Assembly (NCBI GenBank): GCA_003245715.1
Contig: QKCJ01000017.1
Coordinates: 1 to 56,639 of the forward strand
Source: a bacterium
GTDB taxonomy: Bacteria; Planctomycetota; SZUA-567
DNA length: 56,639 bases
Reading direction: 5' to 3'
Shown: positions 43,753 to 51,960 of the stretch, one piece after another
Numbering within the stretch: position 1 is the first letter of the stretch
Layout: every line of letters starts with the position of its first letter
Translations under genes and position numbers: made by a program
Notes under the pieces: model-generated
What the model was told of the DNA's origin: nothing
The model's database searches: none
The model's input: the letters and a program-made list of their open reading frames with translations, nothing else

Positions 43753-45135
43753 GTGGCGAAATCAGGAAAAGTTAAAGCTTTGGTATCCAAGGCCGAGAGT
43801 GCGATAGCCAAGCGCAATTATGATCTGGCGATCCTGTCATATTCACAGGCTCTGGCGGCTGAGCCGGACAATGTTGATGTCAGGCTGGCTCTGCGAGCTA
43901 CTCAGACCCGTAATGCCAAGGAAAATGGCAAGAAGGGTTTCAAGGCATTTATTGCCACCCTCAAGGCCAATATCCACAAGGCGCTCAAGAAGAATGATCA
44001 AGCCATCCTTGACTGTGAGGAAGGTCTTTCGGCTGACCCTGACAATATAAAGCTGCTGATAATGCTGGCTGATCTTGCTTTTGCCGCCGGTTATCTTGAT
44101 ACTGCCATCTGGCAGCGCCAGTCGATTGCCGATTCAATCGATCCTGAAGACATTACCAACCTTTACGAGCTTTGCGAGTATTACCGTGAAGCCTCCCGCG
44201 CGCAGGAAGCCATCGGCTGTCTTAACCGCATCAAGGCTATTGATTCGGGTGAAGACGTTGACGGGCTTATTCGTGAAATCTCTGCGTCACTTTCAAGTCA
44301 GATCTTTGAACGTGCGGCCAAGGAAGGTTCACGAGCCATCCTTGCCAACAGTGAAGAAGCCGAGAAGCTTGAGCTTGACAGCGGCAAGCTGCGCAGTGAC
44401 GAGCAGCGCCGTACCGCCATTAAATACCGTCTTGAGCATGACCTTGTAGACCGTCCTGACGACTATGCCATTTGGGTAAATATCGGTGATATTGCCAGCC
44501 AGATGGATGACTTCAATGTCGGATATAAAGAAGCGCTTGAGTATTATAAAAAGGCGCAGGAGCTTAGCCCGGCCAACTCTGCTATCCGCGACAAGCTTGG
44601 TGACCTTGAGATGCGCAAGACCCGTATGCAGCTTGAGGCTCTCATGCAAAAGGCAAAATCGGGTGACGAGACGTCTGCCGCCAAGTTCAAGGCTCTCAAG
44701 GAAAAAGATCTTGAGTTTCAGCTTATCGAGTATGAGCGCCGCGTAAAAGAGCAGCCGATGAAGGCTGATTTTCACAACCGTCTTGGGCAGATTTACCTGC
44801 AGTATAAACGCTTCGATGAAGCGATTGCCGAGTTGCAGCAGGCGGCAAAAGACCCGCGTTACAAGATCAGCGCCCTTACCAATATCGGTCGTGCGATGCT
44901 TGAGAACAAGAACTACAAGATGGCCATCAGCCAGTTTGAGCGTGCCCGGGCAGGGGTTGAAATCTTTGAGAAGTACCGTGAGCCGATGTACTGGGAAGCG
45001 GTCGCCCATCAGAGTATCGGCGACCCCGAGTCACTCCAGCGTGCGCTTGCGCTCTTCACAACACTCTACGAAGTTGACATCAAGTTCAAAGACGTCAAGG
45101 ATCGTGTGGAGAAGCTTCAGCAGGAAGTTGCCTGA
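43753..45135 (+). CDS. Cytosolic TPR protein
   Basis: About 460 residues with no signal peptide. Helical repeats throughout: AILSYSQALAAEPDNVDVRL, AILDCEEGLSADPDNIKLLI, ALEYYKKAQELSPANSAIRD, AIAELQQAAKDPRYKISALT, AISQFERARAGVEIFEKYR. Central Glu/Lys-rich coiled region (QLEALMQKAKSGDETSAAKF). No enzyme domain. GTG 43753 is chosen because GAGGAGGTG lies just upstream; the open frame extends to 43690 without family-like sequence. Codon use is strongly biased and a strong terminator follows, suggesting an abundant protein. Function unknown. Confidence 0.82.
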   Translation: MAKSGKVKALVSKAESAIAKRNYDLAILSYSQALAAEPDNVDVRLALRATQTRNAKENGKKGFKAFIATLKANIHKALKKNDQAILDCEEGLSADPDNIKLLIMLADLAFAAGYLDTAIWQRQSIADSIDPEDITNLYELCEYYREASRAQEAIGCLNRIKAIDSGEDVDGLIREISASLSSQIFERAAKEGSRAILANSEEAEKLELDSGKLRSDEQRRTAIKYRLEHDLVDRPDDYAIWVNIGDIASQMDDFNVGYKEALEYYKKAQELSPANSAIRDKLGDLEMRKTRMQLEALMQKAKSGDETSAAKFKALKEKDLEFQLIEYERRVKEQPMKADFHNRLGQIYLQYKRFDEAIAELQQAAKDPRYKISALTNIGRAMLENKNYKMAISQFERARAGVEIFEKYREPMYWEAVAHQSIGDPESLQRALALFTTLYEVDIKFKDVKDRVEKLQQEVA

Positions 45136-45170
45136 TATTGCCAGAACGCTTTATCTTTGAAATTTTTAAG

Positions 45171-45198
45171 AACCCCGGCGTATGCCCGGGGTTTTTTT
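45171..45198 (+). terminator. Terminator of the TPR gene
   Basis: Stem AACCCCGG (45171-45178)/CCGGGGTT (45186-45193) with T to 45198, about 35 bp after the stop. Confidence 0.92.
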
Positions 45199-45271
45199 AT
45201 GGACAAAAAATTCAGGCAGATGCTAAAATGATATTATACATTAAATAGTATCGGTCGCCTGGAGATTTTGT

Positions 45272-47158
45272 ATGGATTCAGATAAGGCAGAGACAGACAA
45301 TAGTCCTATGCTGCGCAATATCGGTTTTTTCGGGGTCTTCTCGGTTGCGGCGGGAGCGATGATAAGTTCGGGGCTATTTGTATTGCCGGGGCTGGCGTTT
45401 TCACGTACCGGTTCGGGGGTTATCATCGCTTACGCGATAGCGGGGCTGATGATTGTGCCGGCGATGTTTGCGCAGGCTGAGTTGGTTTCGGCGATGCCCA
45501 AATCCGGCGGGACGTACTTTTTCATCGAGCGCAGTCTGGGGCCGCTGGCGGGGACGGTGGTTGGTCTTTTAAACTGGTTTTCAATAGCGCTGAAATCGGC
45601 ATTTGCGTTGATTGGTATCGGGGCGACGGTTGTGCTGGTTTTGCCTGAGATGCCGGAGTCTGCCGAGGCGTGGGTGATAAAAGGCGTGGCTACGGTGGGG
45701 TGCATTGTCTTCCTGCTGTTAAATCTTGCAGGGGCGCATGAGTCGGTCAAGCTGCAGAACATTCTGGTGATATTTCTGCTGCTCTCAATTGCGGGTTATG
45801 TTTTATGGGGCGCGGAATCAGCGCAGGTCAAGCATTTTGAGGGCTTTTTATCTGCCGGTTGGGGTTCGGTGCTGGGGGTGGCGGGTATGGTTTTTGTCTC
45901 TTACGGCGGGCTGACGGCGGTGGCGTCGATTGCCGAGGAGGTCAAAAAACCGGCGCGGAATCTGACTTGGGGGATGTTCGCGGCGTTTATGGTGGTAAAT
46001 TTATTATATGTCGCGGCTATCGCCATTACTGTCGGCGTGCTGCCAGCCGCTCAACTTTCGGGGTCGCTCGCGCCAATTGCGCAGGGAGCTGAAGTCTTCT
46101 CCGGAAAATTCGGCGCAGTCATTATCCAGCTTGCCGCGCTTGCAGCGTTTGTGACAACGGGCAATGCCGGGCTGTTATCCTCTTCACGCTCACCGATGGC
46201 GATGAGCCGCGACGGATTGTTGCCTGACTGGTTTGGCCGGGTAACAGCAAAAAGCGGAGTCCCTGCTAATGCCCTTTTTGCGACTGCCGGGGTAATGCTG
46301 GCGCTGATACTGTTTCTTGATATCGAGGATCTGGTCAAGACCGCCTCGACGATGATGATTCTGCTGTATATCTTTGTTAGTGCGGCGCTGCTGATAATGC
46401 GGCGCACCAAATTCCAGAGCTACCGCCCGTACTTCAAATCCCCCGGCTATCCCTGGGTGTATATCGCCGCTATTATAATGTATACGATCCTCATCCTTGA
46501 GATGGGGGCAACGCCGATACTGCTGACGATGGGGTTCGCTCTGGTTGCGAGTATCTGGTATCTTTCGTACCTGCATAAGCGCATCAACCGTGAGAGTGCG
46601 CTGGCGTATCTGCTCAAGCAGACTTTTGGCAAGGAAGATCAGCGGCAGGATATCGAGAACGAGCTTGTCCGTATCGCCCTTGAGCGTGATGACAAGGCGC
46701 TTGACCGTTTTGACCGGCTGGTGCAGAAGTGCTGGGTGATTGATTTGCAGGAGAGTATGAGCGCGACGGATTTCTTCGAGTTGTTGGCAGGCTTGCACGC
46801 GATAAATACCGGACTTGTGCCGAGTGGATTGCATAAGATGTTTGTCGAGAGGGAGCGAAACTCCAGTACGGTTATCGCGCCAGGGTTGGCGATACCGCAC
46901 CTGATAATCCCTGGAGAGGGGCAGTTCTTCCTGACGATGGTGCGGGCAAACAAGGGTATAATCTTTGACGAACTGCACAAACCTGTCAGCCATGCTTTTG
47001 TACTGCTCGGAACAGAAGACCAGCGCAATTTCCATTTAAAGTGCCTGATGAATATCGCGCATATTGTACAGGAGCCGGAGTTTGAAGAACGCTGGGAGGC
47101 GGCAAGAAGCGTAGATGAACTGCGCGACCTGATAATCCTCACTCGTAAAAACCGGTAA
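45272..47158 (+). CDS. APC-family amino acid permease fused to a PTS EIIA domain
   Basis: 628 residues. About 1-445: twelve-helix APC permease (GVFSVAAGAMISSGLFVLPG, SAMPKSGGTYFFIERSLGPL, VFVSYGGLTAVASIAEEVKK). About 480-625: EIIA of fructose/mannitol type, with the phosphorylatable His543 in PGLAIPHLIIPGEG and later FDELHKPVSHAFVLLG. A transporter carrying EIIA suggests uptake is gated by PTS phosphorylation or nitrogen-PTS state. The amino acid carried is unknown. No EI or HPr gene is in the window. GGAGATTTT precedes ATG 45272. No strong terminator is seen after the stop. Confidence 0.9.
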   Translation: MDSDKAETDNSPMLRNIGFFGVFSVAAGAMISSGLFVLPGLAFSRTGSGVIIAYAIAGLMIVPAMFAQAELVSAMPKSGGTYFFIERSLGPLAGTVVGLLNWFSIALKSAFALIGIGATVVLVLPEMPESAEAWVIKGVATVGCIVFLLLNLAGAHESVKLQNILVIFLLLSIAGYVLWGAESAQVKHFEGFLSAGWGSVLGVAGMVFVSYGGLTAVASIAEEVKKPARNLTWGMFAAFMVVNLLYVAAIAITVGVLPAAQLSGSLAPIAQGAEVFSGKFGAVIIQLAALAAFVTTGNAGLLSSSRSPMAMSRDGLLPDWFGRVTAKSGVPANALFATAGVMLALILFLDIEDLVKTASTMMILLYIFVSAALLIMRRTKFQSYRPYFKSPGYPWVYIAAIIMYTILILEMGATPILLTMGFALVASIWYLSYLHKRINRESALAYLLKQTFGKEDQRQDIENELVRIALERDDKALDRFDRLVQKCWVIDLQESMSATDFFELLAGLHAINTGLVPSGLHKMFVERERNSSTVIAPGLAIPHLIIPGEGQFFLTMVRANKGIIFDELHKPVSHAFVLLGTEDQRNFHLKCLMNIAHIVQEPEFEERWEAARSVDELRDLIILTRKNR

Positions 47159-47172
47159 GTCCCTGCCTGATG

Positions 47173-47640
47173 TTATTTGAATTGCTCATCGGTTTCCGGA
47201 TTGTAATAACCGGGGATTTGTTCACATTTTTGGTGGCTGCAGATAACACGCTTTAGCAGCCAGAAAACGAAAAGGGTGAGGGAAATTGCAGAAATAAATT
47301 CACAGAAAGATAAAATATAAATTCTGTAAGAACCGAAGTTATTTAGCAATATTATCGAAAATAATGCGCCGCCATAATGAAATGCCATTAATTTGCTTAA
47401 TGTTTTGTTTTTAGGGTTGTTTATTATCGTTGTGGCAAAAAATATTTGATATAATAAGGGTAATAGTAGCGCTATTTCGTTGCTGCTGAAGATTAGCATA
47501 AAAAAAACAACAGGGCCGCTGCATATTATTGCCGAGATATCGCACGAATTAAAAAACGTGATCCAAAAAAAACATAATGCAGTTCCTGTTATTAACCAGA
47601 GCAGCATAATAGCAGCGATTTTACCTGCACTCGGTTTCAT
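47173..47640 (-). CDS. Hypothetical four-helix membrane protein, paralogue of its upstream neighbour
   Basis: Not recognised. About 155 residues with four to five hydrophobic segments (IAAIMLLWLITGTALCFFW, GPVVFFMLIFSSNEIALLLP, LMAFHYGGALFSIILLNNFG, FISAISLTLFVFWLLKRVIC). ATG 47640 is chosen: GAGTGCGAGG lies upstream and it begins just before the first helix, overlapping the upstream stop by 20 bp. The C(x)GP segment and the ISxxLxxFW-R end match the preceding gene product, so the two look like a tandem duplication. Confidence 0.65.
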   Translation of the reverse strand: MKPSAGKIAAIMLLWLITGTALCFFWITFFNSCDISAIICSGPVVFFMLIFSSNEIALLLPLLYQIFFATTIINNPKNKTLSKLMAFHYGGALFSIILLNNFGSYRIYILSFCEFISAISLTLFVFWLLKRVICSHQKCEQIPGYYNPETDEQFK

Positions 47641-48094
47641 CCTCGCACTCCTCATACTCATCATCTTCAAATTCTTCTGTAAGGTCATCATTTTCATTTG
47701 CAGCAATAGCGTTCTTGACTCTGCATCTGATTCGCCAGAATATCAGCAAGGTTCCTGAAATGGCAATAATGGCTTCGAGAAGAGTAACGTCATACATGAT
47801 AAAATTGTCAGCGTTGGTAGCAAATAATACAATTATAAATGCAACGAAGAAATGCAACAGCATGATTGCGTTGAATACTTTTAATGTAGTGTTCTCTTTT
47901 AGAATAAAATTGATGGCAATACAATAGAGGACTGCGCCAAGTATCGGGAAAAGAGTGGCCGGACCGCATAATATTGCAATTGCCAGAAACGAGGTTTCCT
48001 GATCTTTTGATCCCATGATGTATGAAATCATAAGGAATCCCCATATCAGGAGGATGTGGCTGATTTGCAGGGGATTAGCTTTCTTCTCAGTCAT
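47621..48094 (-). CDS. Hypothetical four-helix membrane protein with acidic tail
   Basis: Not recognised. 157 residues, hydrophobic segments ISHILLIWGFLMISYIMG, FLAIAILCGPATLFPILGAV, FNAIMLLHFFVAFIIVLFA and LEAIIAISGTLLIFWRIRC, ending in an unusually acidic tail (EFEDDEYEECEDETECR). AAAGGGCAG precedes the ATG at 48094. Likely paralogue and co-transcribed partner of the overlapping downstream gene. Both are A+T-richer than their neighbours. Confidence 0.68.
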   Translation of the reverse strand: MTEKKANPLQISHILLIWGFLMISYIMGSKDQETSFLAIAILCGPATLFPILGAVLYCIAINFILKENTTLKVFNAIMLLHFFVAFIIVLFATNADNFIMYDVTLLEAIIAISGTLLIFWRIRCRVKNAIAANENDDLTEEFEDDEYEECEDETECR

Positions 48095-48124
48095 TCTGCC
48101 CTTTCTGCCTGAGTGGGGGTTTAT

Positions 48125-49135
48125 TTAACAGAAACCTTCCAGCCATTTTTTGAATTCCGGCATGACTGTGTCCGGACTTAATGTCCACATCTGCTCGCCG
48201 TGGCGTTGTCTGGTGGCGGGGAAGGCGACGATGTGGCTCTGGTTTTCCCCGACTGGTGCGCCCCGGAATGAGTCTGAGGGGCCAAACCAGCTGAAGGTCG
48301 GCTTACCCTGCAACCAGGCAATATGCAACGGCGCACTGTCGGGGCCGGCATAGGCGTCGCATAAGCTGATAAGCGCGACAAGTTCAGCAACGGATTTGGT
48401 GCGCGGCGACCAGATAACATTCTCGCCCAGTGACTCGCGCCACTTCGGGAGCTTCCCCTCCTCGTCAGGCCCCCAGGTGACAACCGCCTTATATCCCTTA
48501 CTTTGCGCCTCTCTGACAACATGTGCCATATGCTCGACCGGCCAGATTTTGGTCTCCCAGCTTGTGCCGACGCCGAAAATCATGACCTTCTGTCCTTCGG
48601 TGAAATTATCCTGCCACCATTTCTTCATCTCAGAAAGCGCTTCAGGGTCAACGGCGATACAGTTGCCGGGTAGAGTGTAGGGCGGATTGATGCCCAGAGC
48701 CTGCGCCAGATACTGGCTGCGCAGTGAAATATGAGTGATCTCGTCCGGTGGGGCGATGAGACGGTTGTTGAAGGTCGGTGAGAGTTCACGCGCTTCAAGG
48801 GCGCGGCGTTTGAAGCCGACTCTGGTTTTGATGCCGGCGAGAACGGCAAGCGCGGCGCTCTTGGTCAGTCCCTGCGCGTCAAAGGAGATGTCATAATTCT
48901 CCGCAGATAGCTCACGCGCCATGCGCCACGCACCGCCAAGACTTTTCTCCGACATCTTCCAGATATGGAGCTTGTCGATCAGCGGGTGGTTTTTCAGGAG
49001 TGAGCAGGACTTCTCCTCCACCACCCAGCCGATATGCGCGTCCGGTAAATTCTGGCGGATAGTTGAAAGAAGCGGCAACGTCAGCGCGGTGTCACCAAGT
49101 GCGCTCAGACGGATTATCAGTATTCGTTTTGACAT
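48125..49135 (-). CDS. Glycosyltransferase family 9 heptosyltransferase
   Basis: GT9 enzyme adding heptose to the inner core of lipopolysaccharide; nearest WaaC/WaaF by appearance. N-terminal KRILIIRLSALGDTALTLPL, then HIGWVVEEKSCSLLKNHPL, DAQGLTKSAALAVLAG, VMIFGVGTSWETKIWP and the donor-site CDAYAGPDSAPLHIAWLQGK. 336 residues is normal. With gmhB at 15457 it supports a heptose-containing outer-membrane LPS. Transcribed alone; the 176-bp gap to crcB holds no recognised element. Confidence 0.9.
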   Translation of the reverse strand: MSKRILIIRLSALGDTALTLPLLSTIRQNLPDAHIGWVVEEKSCSLLKNHPLIDKLHIWKMSEKSLGGAWRMARELSAENYDISFDAQGLTKSAALAVLAGIKTRVGFKRRALEARELSPTFNNRLIAPPDEITHISLRSQYLAQALGINPPYTLPGNCIAVDPEALSEMKKWWQDNFTEGQKVMIFGVGTSWETKIWPVEHMAHVVREAQSKGYKAVVTWGPDEEGKLPKWRESLGENVIWSPRTKSVAELVALISLCDAYAGPDSAPLHIAWLQGKPTFSWFGPSDSFRGAPVGENQSHIVAFPATRQRHGEQMWTLSPDTVMPEFKKWLEGFC

Positions 49136-49311
49136 TCTTTGTTTTAAACCTTGTTTGAGTTTTGCTGGCGGCAGGGGCGAAAAATTTCAGCGCGTTCCTA
49201 CAGCGGCAATTTAAGATGTTTTGTATATATTGTATAGGGGCGATTTTAACGCGCGCTATTATATTATATAGAGTGATAATAAGCTGTTATAAAAAGAATA
49301 ATTCAAAATGG

Positions 49312-49710
49312 TCATCTGCCCAGAATAACCATAGCCCCCTTGGCGCCCAGCCAGACGAAGAACAAGCCCAGGCAAACCTGCAGGATAATATTAGCCGCCG
49401 CCGCTACCCAGTCGCCGGCGGATAGCAGGACGAAGTTGTCGTGCTTGAAGGTCGAGAAAGTGGTCAGTGAGCCTAAAAAGCCGGTAAGCAGAAACGGCCG
49501 GTAAGAGGCGCTTAGCCAGCCTTCCTCTTCTGTGAGCTGGAAGAGCAGCCCGAAGAGCAGACAGCCAAGCATATTGGCCACAAAGGTTGGCCACGGGGCT
49601 GAAAGATTCAGAATTGAGGTAACAGCCTTTGACAAACCAAAACGGGAAAGCGCGCCAAGGCCGCCGCCAAGAACGATTGATATTAATTCCCAGATCATTT
49701 TTTTACTCAT
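49312..49710 (-). CDS. crcB: CrcB/Fluc fluoride exporter
   Basis: Small four-helix membrane channel exporting fluoride as a dual-topology dimer. GGGLGALSRFGLSK, TFVANMLGCLLFGLL, LLTGFLGSLTTFSTFKHDNF are the diagnostic blocks including the conserved Asn, Phe and Thr residues. About 133 residues. ATG 49710 (MSKKMIWEL) is preferred to the TTG at 49719; ATG 49698 is possible. No canonical fluoride riboswitch is seen upstream. Confidence 0.9.
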   Translation of the reverse strand: MSKKMIWELISIVLGGGLGALSRFGLSKAVTSILNLSAPWPTFVANMLGCLLFGLLFQLTEEEGWLSASYRPFLLTGFLGSLTTFSTFKHDNFVLLSAGDWVAAAANIILQVCLGLFFVWLGAKGAMVILGR

Positions 49711-49732
49711 TTCAGGCAATTCCCCGAAAATA

Positions 49733-49769
49733 TTCCGGCTGACAAGATCGCGCCAAAGGAGCGCCGGAA
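49733..49769 (-). promoter_or_regulatory. Structured leader upstream of crcB
   Basis: TTCCGGC and GCCGGAA (49763-49769 and 49733-49739 on the minus strand) can pair around a segment that itself contains GCGC repeats. It sits about 25 bp before the crcB start. It lacks the conserved sequence of the fluoride (crcB) riboswitch, so its role is open; it could equally be a terminator-like remnant. Confidence 0.3.
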
Positions 49770-49960
49770 GATTAAATTCACAGAAAAACGCTCATTAACT
49801 CTCAAAGACATATTATAGGTTTTGATCATTAATGCGCAAGGTCGACCTGAAAATATCAGTTTTTTTTAACTTCCGATAAAAAAAAACTGCAGTGGTCTAT
49901 CAACTTTGGCCGATAACGCTCTCGTAAGTTTTTATTCCATTACTATGTGGGGGTATTAAA

Positions 49961-51472
49961 ATGCTAGGCTTTGCCCGGATTTGTATTGTGTTTTCAATCC
50001 TGCTGACGGTGGTGAGTTTCGCCGGTGACAAGCAGAAGCAGAAAAAAATTGTCTGTATTGGCGACTGCATCACCAGAGGGGTCTGGTGGAGCGAGGAGAT
50101 CGGCAAGGGGACTTGCTGGGTTGACCGGCTGGCAAAACAGATGCCCGGCTACGAGGTGGTCAACGCCGGACTTGACGCGATGGAGTCAAAACACTTCTGG
50201 TATGTCAAGGATGTGATGAAGAACAACGCCGATGCGGATATTGTAATTATCTATCTCGGCATTAATGATCTCAGGGAGGCCAAGGCGGTTGATCCGAAGG
50301 TTGCATCAATAACCGCAGGGCGCATCGAGCATATGGTAAACCTGATCCGTCGTCAGGCGCCCAAAGCTGAGATTGTTATTGTCGCGCCGCAGCGGGTCTC
50401 GGTTTATAACCTGTCGGCTAAGTGGCAGAAGGCGGGTTTTGGCCAGCATACACCGGTAATGAGTGATTTGCTTGCCAGCAGTCTGGAGAGTGTTGCCCAG
50501 ACTCAGAAGGTCCGCTTTGTGAGCCTGCTTGATCTCTTGAAGTCTGCTGATTTGCCTGACGGTGTGCATCCGGGACGTGAAGGGCATGAGAAGATTGCGG
50601 AGTATCTGGCAACTGAACTGACCCATCCGAAGGTGCTTACTGCCGATCCGATTTTTGCAGAGGTGAAGAAGGTTGCGCCGCCGGCTGCGGGTAAGCCTAT
50701 TATTAATGACAGTGCGGCTGATGAAGTTGCTGCCGGTATTCAGGGTGACCTGATGGCCTTCCGCGGGCCGGAAGCAAAGAAGAAAAACGCAGCGGATCTG
50801 ACACCGGTAAGGCTCTTTGTTCCAACTCATGAACGTGAGTCATTTGTCAGTGAAGAGGCGTACCGCTTTGCCCAGGCTACAGGTAACGCGATGTTCAGCG
50901 CTGTTGAGAAGGAGCTTGAGTGGCAGGAGGCTTCAGGCGTTGAGGCTGTTTATGACAGACTGGTTTCAATAACACCTGAGGATGAGGTTCAGATTACTTA
51001 TGAGATTCCGCAGGAGCCGGTTGCTGAGGCTTTTATCACTTCGATCTCGGTGCCTGAGCATGAAGGGTATGAGGTTCTTGGTGAGAGTGTTGACTGGTCG
51101 GGGGTAAAGACTCCGGAAGTATTTAATAACGTCCGTATTGAAACAGCAGATAAGGCTAAGGTTGAAAGCATTAAGGTTACTCAAGCCCTGAAAGAGAGCA
51201 AGGATGTTATCAGCAAGGTCGCAGCGGTTGTGCCGGAAGTGGTTAAAATCGAGGATATCCGCGAGAGTGTTGACCTTCCGGTAGCGCCGGAAGAAAGCGT
51301 TTCGGAGATACTTTTTCCTGAAGGAAGTCTGGTTCCGGGTATCCCGGCAATCGGGGTGATCCGTGAGGACGCGAAGGTACGGGAAGAGATTTCTGCGACG
51401 AAAAAAGGAGGGCTTGAGCCTCTGGAAGTGCCGGGATATGAGGTTTTTGTGCATACTTTCCCTGAAAAATAA
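49961..51472 (+). CDS. Exported SGNH/GDSL-like hydrolase with Cys at the nucleophile position
   Basis: 503 residues. Signal peptide (FARICIVFSILLTVVSFAG). About 30-225: SGNH fold with block I as VCIGDCITRG, where Cys36 stands in for the catalytic Ser; block III Asn in IYLGINDLREA; block V as LPDGVHPGREGHEKIAEYL with Asp and His. The remaining 280 residues are Glu/Val-rich, low complexity, without a recognised domain (VAPEESVSEILFPEGSL). A Cys nucleophile could give a thiol esterase or a non-catalytic protein. GGGGGT precedes the ATG. Confidence 0.78.
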   Translation: MLGFARICIVFSILLTVVSFAGDKQKQKKIVCIGDCITRGVWWSEEIGKGTCWVDRLAKQMPGYEVVNAGLDAMESKHFWYVKDVMKNNADADIVIIYLGINDLREAKAVDPKVASITAGRIEHMVNLIRRQAPKAEIVIVAPQRVSVYNLSAKWQKAGFGQHTPVMSDLLASSLESVAQTQKVRFVSLLDLLKSADLPDGVHPGREGHEKIAEYLATELTHPKVLTADPIFAEVKKVAPPAAGKPIINDSAADEVAAGIQGDLMAFRGPEAKKKNAADLTPVRLFVPTHERESFVSEEAYRFAQATGNAMFSAVEKELEWQEASGVEAVYDRLVSITPEDEVQITYEIPQEPVAEAFITSISVPEHEGYEVLGESVDWSGVKTPEVFNNVRIETADKAKVESIKVTQALKESKDVISKVAAVVPEVVKIEDIRESVDLPVAPEESVSEILFPEGSLVPGIPAIGVIREDAKVREEISATKKGGLEPLEVPGYEVFVHTFPEK

Positions 51473-51960
51473 AAAAAGGTGAAAGAAAAATAAGTAAAGC
51501 GGAAAGTGATATAGAAGAAGAGATATACGCAGAAATGGCTTCAAAAAACGGGAAAATGGAAAATACAGTTAAAAAAAGTGAGCGAATTACTAAAAAAACT
51601 TAAGATTTTGACTGTTTTTGCCGTTTTAAGAAGGTATGACAGTGAAAATGCCGGTTTCCGGAATAAATTGAAAGTGGTGAAATAAATAATTTTTAGGGTG
51701 TTTTTGCTGTAAATTCAGGAAAAAAAGCGATTAATGTAACGATAATTGATTAATCCTTCGTTGCATGCCCCTGAAAATGTAAAAAAAAATGTTGACTTTA
51801 TGTGAAACGAACAGATAATAGCGACAAACTATTCGTTTACTTGAGCGCAAGGGGTGCTCTGAATAGTTTAAAAGTAAAAGTAAATTTAGTCGGAAGTTTG
51901 ATTTGTTTTTTTGTGTTGCGGGCATAGCCCGTAACGAGTAAGGGAAAAAGGAGAATTGGG
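51473..51960 (+). promoter_or_regulatory. Long A+T-rich leader with sigma70 promoter of the outer-membrane protein gene
   Basis: 488 bp without a gene. TTGACT (51792-51797), 16-bp spacer and GATAAT (51814-51819) form a good promoter, predicting a leader of about 130 nt. AAGGAG lies before ATG 51961. Long leaders are common for strongly expressed outer-membrane proteins and may bind small RNAs; no specific site was identified. The part before 51780 shows nothing recognisable. Confidence 0.6.

Noticed and set aside
46190..47035. 281-codon minus-strand frame opposite the permease-EIIA gene
   Set aside because: The opposite strand has a clear two-domain protein, while this product is His/Arg/Gln-rich without domains.
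49720..49960. Fluoride riboswitch before crcB
   Set aside because: No match to the conserved core sequences by eye; only an unrelated hairpin is present.
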